From NCBI RefSeq assembly GCF_001632365.1, contig NW_024468578.1:129929-144455 (forward strand): a DNA stretch of 14,527 bases, read 5' to 3'. This document shows positions 8,399-14,527 of the stretch, one piece after another. Under the pieces are notes generated by a model. The model saw only the letters and a program-made list of their open reading frames with translations. It did no database searches and was not told where the DNA came from. The DNA comes from Laetiporus sulphureus 93-53. Lineage: Eukaryota; Basidiomycota; Agaricomycetes; Polyporales; Laetiporaceae. How positions within the stretch are numbered: the first letter of the stretch is position 1; each line of letters opens with the position of its first letter. The position numbers and the translations under genes were made by a program.

Positions 8399-9645
8399 GT
8401 GTTCATAGCTGCTGAGTGCAATGGTCTGTACCTGCTGCCTGGGTCACCGATTCAATCAGCGCCTATGAAGGACACAGCGTTGACGACCACGCTGTCACTC
8501 ACCAAGTTTCACCATCACATGGCACATGCCCATGCATCTGCCCTCAAGAAGATGGTTGAGGCCAATATCGTCACTGGAGTGCGACTCGAGGACTCGACCA
8601 CCGATTTCTGTGAACCATGCACGAAGGTGAAGCAGACTCATGAGTCATTCCTGAAGGCATGCTCGAGCCCGCAAGTGACCGTGTATGGTCAACGCGTGCA
8701 CACAGATGTATGGGGGAAGGCGCCAGTGAAGTCCCTAGCAGGCAAGGAGTACTACGTCTCCTTTATAGATGATTACTCGGATGAGGTGATCATCTGCCCT
8801 ATCGCCTGCAAAAGCGATGTCCTCGCTCGTTACAAGGCCTACAGCTCGTGGACAAAAACTCACCAAGGTGTCAAGGCCATCAAGGAGCTGCAGAGCGATA
8901 ACAGAGAGGAGTACATGAGCACGGAGTTCCAGACTTACCTGAAGAGTGAAGGTATGCATCATCACCGGACTGTGCATGACTTCCCACAGGAGAACGGCAA
9001 AGCCGAATGCATTAATCATATGCTTGCTGAGCACTCTTGTGCACTACTCTTCGATGCAGACCTCTTCAAATTCCCATGGGCTGAGTCCACCATGCACACT
9101 GTGTGGCTTCACAACTGCACGACGATGCACAGCACCCCTGGTCGACCTCACATGAACACGCTACTGGCAAGAAACCCCATCTTGACCCCCTGCCACATTT
9201 TGGATGCACTGTATGGGTGCACATTGATGCCACCTCGAAGCTCGATCTGAAGTCGCATCAAGGCCACTGGGTTGAGTTCGATGCACATAGCAAGGGCCAC
9301 CGCATGTACTGGGCCGACAAGCGCAAGGTATTCGTCAAATGTGATATGCATTTCGTCGAGGACAATGCACCCATTACCATCAATGTTCAGCCTGAGGGGG
9401 AGCCGAACAAGGCCAAAAGTGGCCAGAACGTGCCTACGTGCACATCACTCCAACCTCCATCACCCTCCAAATCAGCTGTGACCATCACACCATCCAACAC
9501 CATCCAGCCACTTGCTGCCATCCTGAATGAGTCAACAAATGTGAACACTGAGTTGCCACAGCCAGAGAGTGTGGCGACCAAGCCAGAGAGCATGCCTAAG
9601 CCAGGAGCTGAACGTCCTAAACGCATATGTCAGGCATCTCAATGA
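8399..9645 (+). pseudogene. Copia integrase (GAG-pre-integrase, core, C-terminal)
   Basis: This integrase inserts copia cDNA into the genome. LYLLPGSP opens the pre-integrase part, HHHMAHAHASALKKM and CEPCTKVKQT give the HHCC zinc site, and the core shows HTDVWG (Asp codon 8705), LQSDNREEY (Asp codon 8897) and QENGKAE (Glu codon 9005), a complete DDE set. The first 250 codons are open. Near 9140-9150 the frame shifts by one base. It then reads ATGKKPHLDPLPHFGCTVWV and KSHQGHWVEFDAHSKGHR (C-terminal region), followed by a Ser/Pro/Thr-rich linker to a TGA at 9643. Beyond the shift, the frame is kept all the way to 11280. Confidence 0.85.
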
Positions 9646-10809
9646 ATACGCGACTTACAGTCAGGTACCAGCACCACCAGCAGACACGGTGCACAGAGTG
9701 TTCCAAGAAGCATTCTTGAGCATGTGAAGCTCGTGCAGGATCAGCCAAAGGATGAGCGCGACAATGAGGGGGAGACCCTCTATGCTCTGGCAGCCATGGC
9801 TGATGACACTTCATTGTACTGCAAGGTGATGGCCAGGCCGGAACATGAGCAATGGCAAGAGGTGATGCAGGAGGAGCTGGGGAAGATAGAGGTAATGAGA
9901 ACCTACAAGCTAGTCAAGAAGCTGGAGAATGTGCATGTCGTTGGATCAGTATGGTCACTCTGCAGGAAATGTGATAAGAACAATGAGATCACAAAGTACA
10001 AGGCACACCTGTGTGTGCAAGGATTCTCGCAGATCCTGGGAATCGACTTCAACCAGACAGCATCACTGACAGCAAGCCTTGCATCGCTATGACTCGTACT
10101 TGCACTCACTGCTGCTAATGACTGAGAAATCCACCAGATCGACTTCAAAAATGCATATCTGAATGGTGAGCTTGACGAGACCATCTATATGAAGCAGCCG
10201 TGTGGTTTTGAGGTTCCCCGACATGAAGACTACATCTGAAGGCTCCTCAAGGCACTGTACGGCCTCAAACAGGCTGGCCGACAGTGGTATATTCAGCTCT
10301 GTAAGCTGTTCGCTGGCTTGGGTCTAGAGTGCAGCAAACACGACTACGGTGTGTTTTTCGCTTGCGTTTCTAAGGTCATCATCATCATACTTGTCCATGT
10401 CAATGACTGCATGCTCATCACCAACACGACAGCCACCATGGCCAATCTCAAGCAGGCACTTGCTGCACAATTCGAGATCGTCGATCTGGGTGAAGCACGA
10501 TGGCTTCTAGATTTTGAGATTCACCACGACCGTGCTGCCCGGACCATCTCTCTCTCGCAAGCTGCATATAATGACACAATACTTGATCATTTCAGCATGA
10601 CTGATGCTTACGCACTCACGGTCCCAATGGACCCCCACATCAATCTCTTCAGAATCGAGCTCACAGACGAAGATCATGTGCACATGGCTCGCAAGCCATA
10701 TGCAAGGCTCATCGGGAGCCTAATGTATGCCGCCATCAGCACACATCCCGACCTCGCATTTGTCACCTCGACTCTGGTGCGCTTCATGGCTGATCCAGCG
10801 CTCATGCAT
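9646..10809 (+). pseudogene. Copia reverse transcriptase
   Basis: This is a copia-type RT in a single frame interrupted only by TGA. EHEQWQEVMQEEL and CVQGFSQILGIDFNQT are followed by TGA 10090, TGA 10123 (before EIHQIDFKNAYLNGELDE) and TGA 10237 (before RLLKALYGLKQAGRQWY). The active-site motif, normally YVDD, reads HVND (Asn codon 10402) in the segment IILVHVNDCMLI, so a catalytic Asp is lost. PYARLIGSLMYAAISTHPDL closes the domain. The stops at 10123 and 10237 fall at positions that are Trp in the family (DWEI, WRL). Confidence 0.86.
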
Positions 10810-11280
10810 TGAGAAGCCGTAAAACGCATGCTGTGCTATCTTAAAGGCACACGCGACTTGGCTTTGATGTTCGGTGTGACAACTGACGGTCTTATAGGCT
10901 ACACTGACATCGACTGGGCCTCGCAGGCCCATCGTCACTCAATCTTGGCCTACAGCTTCGTCTACACTGAGGGAGTCATTAGCTGGTCTTCGCACAAGCA
11001 GCCTCTCATCATGCTGTCTTTCACGGAGGCTGAATACATTGCCGCATCTGATGCATTGCGCGAGCTGTTGTGGCTACGTGCGCTTCTCGTTGAACTCATC
11101 TCACCTCTGGCGGAACCGACACTGTCACATGCTGACAATCAGAGTGCAATCGCAAATGTGCAGAGTGGGCTTCTCCATGCATGAACAAAGCATATCGACA
11201 TTCGATACCATTTTATTCGTGAGGTTATCGACATGGAGTGTGCCATCATCTTGTATTGCCTGACCAACAACATGGTCGCC
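10810..11280 (+). pseudogene. Copia RNase H, cut by insertion at 11280
   Basis: RNase H removes the RNA template during copia replication. It begins with a TGA at 10810 where Trp is expected before EAVKRMLCYLKGTRDLAL. DIDWASQA (first Asp), SFTEAEYIAAS (Glu) and HADNQSAIA (Asp) retain the catalytic acids. TGA 11182 precedes TKHIDIRYHFIRE, a hallmark near the C-terminus of copia pol. The family text NNMVA ends at 11280. The next base starts the TGTCACA repeat instead of the expected ADILTK continuation, so the last ~20 codons are displaced beyond the inserted element. Confidence 0.86.
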
Positions 11281-11494
11281 TGTCACAAAGCACCAAAGCA
11301 CTTAACCCAATTAAGGGCAAGTCTGCTTTTGCAACTTGCACAAATGATCCCACATAAAAAGCCTGCCACAAGGGCTAGGCTGAGGACGCGCGCAGTGGTA
11401 TGCAGTCTGGAAAAGGAGCTCAAAGGGCCCTTAGCCTTATGCTCACAACTAGGGGGTGAATTGGCTTGTTAGGCCACATGCAATAGAATAATGA

Positions 11495-11532
11495 ATCTAA
11501 GGTTCTCCCTTAGATCCTCATGGGCTTATATA
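11495..11532 (-). promoter_or_regulatory. LTR TATA box with adjacent hairpin
   Basis: On the minus strand TATATAAG occupies 11532-11525. Ten bases downstream is a perfect hairpin, ATCTAAGG / CCTTAGAT (arms 11495-11502 and 11508-11515, 5-nt loop), near where transcription would start. A second perfect 8-bp hairpin, CCAGAACC / GGTTCTGG, lies upstream at 11600-11621. Promoter function is inferred. Confidence 0.4.
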
Positions 11533-12000
11533 CATGTAGGGCAGGGCCCCTGGCACTGTGCTACTGTGAGACCTCAGATACCTACATGTGAACATATTGC
11601 CAGAACCGGTAATGGTTCTGGACTTTGTCATAGCAACTATCTACAATGGCCGTGGATATGCCAAGGTAATCCTATCTAATCTAATGAGATAAATGCTTGT
11701 AAGTGGGCCCACTGTTGAGGGGCCAATGGGTGATGGCCAACAGGGCACATCACAATGGTTGCAACATCAGATGAGAGGATCTTGTCCAAACTCAGAACAA
11801 TGAGTGTGATGATCAGTCTTCATCTGGATAGGGTTGTGAGAAGATCTAGCCTATCCTGTACCTGGCTATACTGTATGCCGGTTGGTAGGGGGATCCTCTG
11901 TTATGGTACCTTCCTATTGGTTTAGGCAGCAAAGTGGTGCCACTATCTTGAGTGGCAAATTGGGTGCTTGCTAGCTTGATGGTCCAATAAGTTCCTTTCT

Positions 12001-12074
12001 GGGCAAGTGGCCTGGTGTCATGTGACCAACTCCTGACATCTTTCAAATAGGGCAAGTGGCCAGTGTCACATGAC
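12001..12074. repeat. Duplicated 25-bp LTR motif with inverse halves
   Basis: GGGCAAGTGGCC at 12001 recurs at 12050. It is followed in copy 1 by GTCATGTGAC (12017-12026) and in copy 2 by GTCACATGAC (12065-12074). These two decamers are exact reverse complements, so the duplication also forms an inverted repeat. Confidence 0.7.
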
Positions 12075-12265
12075 TGGGTGGCTGAATCATGGGCGCTTGG
12101 TGGTCATGTGGTAGACACAGTAATATCTGCAATGTATGTGGCGGTATTGTGCTGTTTGTCCAAGTATCCACTTTGTGAGACCAATATGAAGGTTGGCGTC
12201 CGAATAACCGCTCAAATGAGGACTTTAATGGTGCAAAACGAAAGGTGCCACTTAATACTGTGACA

Positions 12266-12452
12266 CTACCCCCGCTTCAAGGTTCAGACTCTGGATGAAC
12301 TGAATAAATGCTATGGTAAATAGTACCCTCGCTTCAGGTTCTGACTTCCAGGGTGGAATGGCAGGGTGTATTGTGTGAATGGCATCTAAGACTTTTGCTA
12401 GCAGCAAAAAGGGGTGATGCAGTTTAATGACTTGCTCCGGTAAATGGTGCAC
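12266..12452 (-). pseudogene. PPT and gypsy-type polyprotein tail remnant, duplicated
   Basis: On the minus strand a short frame (12452-12252) reads PPWKSEPEARVL and then SLNLEAGVVSQY before stopping inside the LTR. Acidic SEPEAGV-like endings next to a G-rich tract are what I recall at the C-terminus of fungal Ty3/gypsy pol. The tail plus purine tract is present twice, 56 bp apart (plus-strand TACCCCCGCTTC near 12268 and TACCCTCGCTTC near 12324). Nothing of the polymerase itself precedes it, so only the extreme 3' end of the coding region was kept. Confidence 0.4.
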
Positions 12453-12643
12453 TTGTGGGGCTAACAGTTCTTGGTCCTAGATGTCTGCTGTCACAGACAG
12501 CGCTATTGGCTGCTGTTGCCCAAGATAGTGTGCAAAAGGGCTTGCAGTTTAAAGACATGCACTTGATCATTCGTGGTGCTCAAAGCTGCCAAAATGTGAA
12601 CAGTTTAATGACATGCCAAGGTCGTTCAAAATGCATGATTTGT

Positions 12644-12795
12644 AAAAAAAGACATTTAAGGCCCTGCCTACGGCCATTCAGTATCACTCCAGATACTGGT
12701 TCCAATCGAGGGCTTCACCGGTTATCGAACGCGGTCGTCGGTTGTAATCGTCCACTTGCTTGCCCCCATGCTGCTTGCCACTACGCCATGGGGGC
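12644..12795 (-). ncRNA. Pol III-like unit: A box, B box and T7 run
   Basis: On the minus strand TGGCGTAGTGG (+ strand 12778-12788) matches the tRNA A-box consensus. GTTCGATAAC (12721-12730) resembles a B box, 47 nt on, and a T7 run (12650-12644) could terminate Pol III. The order and spacing suit a tRNA-derived SINE or an intron-like tRNA relic. A cloverleaf does not close: GCCCCCAT (12795-12788) pairs with a nearby arm (12769-12762) rather than a distant acceptor. Expression is unproven. Confidence 0.3.
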
Positions 12796-12828
12796 GGTGA
12801 AGTACCAGGTTCGAATCTTAACCAGTAT
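12693..12828. repeat. Imperfect fold-back with tRNA-like arms
   Basis: The outer arms ATACTGGTT (12693-12701) and AACCAGTAT (12820-12828) are exact inverses, as are CTTCACCG (12713-12720) and CGGTGAAG (12795-12802). Inside, GCCCCCAT (12762-12769) and ATGGGGGC (12788-12795) form another perfect 8-bp stem. The right arm contains GGTTCGAATC, a T-loop-like sequence. Confidence 0.7.
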
Positions 12829-12910
12829 GTGTTCTTTATTACATAATCTATGCTGATGTAATCATGTGGCATTGGAAGGTGACATGATGTCCCTAGTCAC
12901 ATGTCTGAGT

Positions 12911-13010
12911 ATGACGTCATTTAATTGATTTGATCGATCGTGATCGTAGTTGATCTGTGATTTGAGTTGAGATAGACTTTCTGATCGATCGTGATCATGA
13001 ATGACATCAT
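12911..13010. repeat. CRE-like palindrome and duplicated GATC-rich motif
   Basis: TGACGTCA (12912-12919) is a perfect bZIP/CRE-type site. TGATCGATCGTGATC occurs at 12931-12945 and again at 12982-12996, and ATGACATCAT follows at 13001. Whether proteins bind here is unknown. Confidence 0.45.
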
Positions 13011-13284
13011 TGTGTTGGCGCTCATAGCTGCCATAGTGGCACAGTTTTGGTTGACTTGCCCAGGTCCATGGTGGCGCTCAAAGCTGCCAAATGATAGGAT
13101 GCCCTTGGTCAAAGGGCTGTTCCAAAGATTGTGTCTTGTACCCAAAAAGTTGCCTATGTCTTTTTAGGATTTTATATAGAATAGCTGCCATGTTTGCATT
13201 GTTGTATGCAAGTAGATGCGTTCCCCAACGCTGTTCATACTTGTTGACAATGGTCTCTCGATTGCCCTTTAGGTTGGCATGCTA

Positions 13285-13518
13285 TGTAGGCAAAAGTTTG
13301 AAAAAATGAAAGGTTTGAAAATGTGATCCTTTGGTGCTGCTTGGATCATCCTTGACTTGCTCACGCTCGTCTTTGGACATGTGATCCTAATTGCTTCACG
13401 GATCCTTCTCGACTCTTCGAATAGGACATGCGCTCGGTACTTGCTATATATCTTTGAGTGCTGCACTTCTTATGCGCACGTCTTCAGATAAGCTCATACA
13501 TACTCGCTGTATCCTACA
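13285..13518 (-). repeat. Second gypsy-type LTR fragment (234 bp)
   Basis: The segment begins TGTAGG (13285-13290) and ends CCTACA (13513-13518), exact 6-bp inverse termini with TG/CA ends. Its right side abuts a polypyrimidine tract (TTACCTCCCCCTT, 13519-13531), i.e. a purine tract on the minus strand, as at a PPT-3' LTR junction. A minus-strand TATATAG lies near 13443-13449. No second copy is seen in the window. Confidence 0.5.
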
Positions 13519-13600
13519 TTACCTCCCCCTTGCCAGGTTCCTCCCGGAACCGACACGGCATGAGCAAGTTAAAACAAGACTGGGGGACACAAAAGTAAGG
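13519..13600 (-). pseudogene. Gypsy polyprotein C-terminal tail next to second LTR
   Basis: On the minus strand the frame reads PCRFREEPGKGEVM and then a TAG that lies inside the LTR start. RFREEP...GEVM endings directly at the purine tract are what I recall from fungal chromodomain-type Ty3/gypsy polyproteins. About 20 codons are recognisable; further right the frame fades. The rest of that element is missing, so this is a truncated 3' end captured inside the younger element. Confidence 0.4.
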
Positions 13601-14006
13601 GAGGGTGGGTGAGAGAAAAAGCCTTATAACTTTTGGAGAAAAGGTGGTTTAGGCATCCCATAGCAAATAAATTACTAATTGTTGTGCAATATGTAGTAAT
13701 TCTGAGACCGCTTCTGGGTAAAAGGGTTCCCAATATCCCATTGTGTCAAAATAACTCCCAAAAAATTGGATTATCTATTGTGGACTGCTAGGTAAAGATC
13801 TATTTCTGCCAGCAGTTTACAGTCAAAGACTGCCATGCTCTTGGAGATCTTATATGTGGACAATCACTGTGTCGATTCAGAGTAGCATGTCTTTAGATAT
13901 CCGAAATATTTTATTTATATATTTATAGGTGACCAATCCTATACAAATGATATATAAATGATAGGTAATAGTTTAATGTCATTGCGGACGCTGAAGGTCT
14001 TATGTA

Positions 14007-14062
14007 AGCGATAACTCATAGTATTTTCGCATATAAGGAGCGATAACTCGTGGTATTTTCGC
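14007..14062 (+). repeat. Two-copy 32-bp-period tandem repeat
   Basis: AGCGATAACTCATAGTATTT plus TCGC (14007-14030) recurs at 14039-14062 with two mismatches in 24. No function is evident. Confidence 0.8.
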
Positions 14063-14124
14063 AAATATTGCCTATATTGAAATGAATATGGGTGGGGGGA
14101 CAAAGGTTCCAATATCAAACATTG

Positions 14125-14203
14125 CTACAGCGCTGTCCTGGTGAGGGAGCGGCTTACGCGAAGGTGCCTGCTACCAAGTCTTGAGGTAGGCTGACAGCGG
14201 TAG
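14125..14203. other. Two-tier stem-loop in element interior
   Basis: CTAC + CGCTGTC (14125-14128, 14131-14137) pairs exactly with GACAGCG + GTAG (14193-14203), leaving a 2-nt bulge. Inside, GCCTGCTACC (14166-14175) pairs with GGTAGGC (14185-14191) around a 9-nt loop. It lies about 200 bp from the LTR in what would be the element leader. A packaging or dimerisation role is speculative. Confidence 0.35.
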
Positions 14204-14398
14204 AGGTGATGATGGATGTGTCAAAAAAGGTGCGCCCCACACCTGGATTTCTTGGGCTGAAAAAGCACAAGCGAATAACTCTAGGTCTTCTTCACTTGGC
14301 TCAAAAATTAAACAGTTTTGTTTAAAGTGGTCATGTTTAGGACCAAAAAATCACATCAGCAGCAGGAAGCTGGGGGCTTGCATGGAGATTCATTATAA

Positions 14399-14527
14399 TG
14401 TCACAAAGCACCAAAGCACTTAACCCAATTAAGGGCAAGTCTGCTTTTGTAACCTGCACAAATGATCCCACATAAAAAGCCTGCCACAAGGGCTAGGCTG
14501 AGGACGCGCGCAGTGGTATGCAGTCTG
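14399..14527 (-). repeat. Second copy of the long terminal repeat (partial, window end)
   Basis: Starting TGTCACA at 14399, this is identical to 11281-11409 except for two transitions. The bases on its left (ATTATAA) differ from those left of 11281 (GTCGCC), confirming that the repeat starts at TGTCACA. It is the 5' LTR in element sense if the minus orientation is right. Confidence 0.85.

Larger units (their letters stand above)
5468..11280 (+). mobile_element. Degraded Ty1/copia LTR retrotransposon, 3' end cut by another insertion
   Basis: The order gag - zinc knuckle - protease - integrase - RT - RNase H, with integrase before RT, is diagnostic of Ty1/copia. It starts with a TGTTGA LTR terminus at 5468. 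The coding frame stops at GTC GCC (11275-11280), exactly where a repeated sequence beginning TGTCACA starts. The last pol residues, PPT and 3' LTR should therefore lie beyond the window, past the inserted element. Nine in-frame TGA codons, two or three frameshifts and a changed RT active site show that it is dead. Confidence 0.9.
11281..12265 (-). repeat. Long terminal repeat, about 985 bp (3' LTR in element sense)
   Basis: The left terminus TGTCACA at 11281 is fixed by the copia break and by the second copy at 14399. The right terminus TGTGACA at 12259-12265 is its exact 7-bp inverse, and the PPT-like tract follows at once, so 12265 is the best end. No ORF is supported inside. The repeat carries a minus-strand TATATAAG (11532-11525), two 8-bp hairpins and a duplicated 25-bp motif. 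Confidence 0.6.
12574..13091 (+). repeat. Dispersed GGYGCTCAAAGCTGCCAAA repeats
   Basis: Three related copies occur: GGTGCTCAAAGCTGCCAAA at 12574-12592, GGCGCTCATAGCTGCCATA at 13017-13035 and GGCGCTCAAAGCTGCCAAA at 13073-13091. The first two are each followed by ACAGTTT and a TGACWTGCC-like block, so a larger unit of about 50 bp was duplicated. Confidence 0.65.
11281..14527 (-). mobile_element. Young non-autonomous LTR element (gypsy-derived), extends past window
   Basis: The element is defined by a direct repeat: 11281-11409 equals 14399-14527 at 127 of 129 positions. Its left end coincides with the break in copia pol. About 2.1 kb of interior lacks protease, RT or integrase text in any frame. 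Minus orientation is inferred from a purine tract (GAAGCGGGGGTAG on the minus strand, 12278-12266) directly abutting TGTCACA, the usual PPT-LTR junction, and from a better TATA box on that strand. I see no convincing primer-binding site left of 14399. The right-hand repeat should continue to about 15383. Confidence 0.65.

Noticed and set aside
10090..11184. TGA read as Trp (alternative genetic code) in the copia frame
   Set aside because: Trp is also encoded by intact TGG many times in the same frame, several TGAs fall at Arg positions, and the element also has frameshifts and an RT active-site change. Pseudogene decay is sufficient.
11233..11472. Open frame running from copia RNase H into the LTR
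   Set aside because: It is an artefact of read-through at the insertion junction; only the part before 11281 is copia protein.
12693..12828. Functional tRNA gene
   Set aside because: Box-like sequences are present but no acceptor stem or full cloverleaf can be formed on either strand, so only a tRNA-like relic is claimed.
12455..12856. 133-residue open frame in the element interior
   Set aside because: It crosses the fold-back and several repeats, has no motif and shows no sign of protein-like composition.
11281..14527. DNA transposon with TGTCACA inverted ends
   Set aside because: The large copies at each side are in direct, not inverted, orientation, and a PPT-like tract adjoins one of them; LTR structure fits better.

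Overview
This window is a nest of decayed retrotransposons. It most likely comes from a filamentous basidiomycete (Agaricomycete) nuclear genome. That placement is an inference from three things: the LINE type (three-knuckle ORF1, then an endonuclease-RT-RNase H ORF2), the copia protein style, and gypsy-type polyprotein tails. I see no bacterial-style operon, no CRISPR array and no intact host gene.

Layout. Positions 1-5154 hold a plus-strand LINE of the fungal Tad1-like type. ORF1 (124-1086) is open throughout and overlaps the ORF2 start by ATGA. ORF2 (1083-5004) has about 15 premature stops and two frameshifts. After the poly(A) run comes about 155 bp that reads on the minus strand like one segment of a fungal MFS transporter. 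A second, 5'-truncated LINE 3' tail follows (about 5317-5420). From 5468 a plus-strand Ty1/copia element starts with a TGTTGA-type LTR. It carries gag, a 1.3 kb unexplained stretch containing a 5 x 41 bp minisatellite, then zinc knuckle, protease, integrase, RT and RNase H, all broken mainly by TGA codons. The copia reading frame is cut cleanly at 11280.

From 11281 the copia is interrupted by a younger LTR element. The first 129 bp of its left terminal repeat recur at 14399-14527 (the window end) with only two mismatches. The repeat probably spans 11281-12265 (985 bp, ends TGTCACA/TGTGACA). A purine tract and a polyprotein-tail-like peptide on the minus strand next to it suggest a gypsy-derived element in minus orientation. 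The roughly 2.1 kb interior has no polymerase genes, so it looks non-autonomous. The interior also contains a second gypsy LTR fragment (13285-13518) with its own PPT and peptide tail, a tRNA-like/Pol III-like fold-back unit, and small repeats.

Inferred order of events: LINE and copia insertions and decay, followed by a recent insertion of the non-autonomous LTR element. No gene set here forms a pathway. The points of most interest are the younger non-autonomous element, the fold-back/Pol III-like unit, the open LINE ORF1 beside a ruined ORF2, and the near-exclusive use of TGA among inactivating stops.
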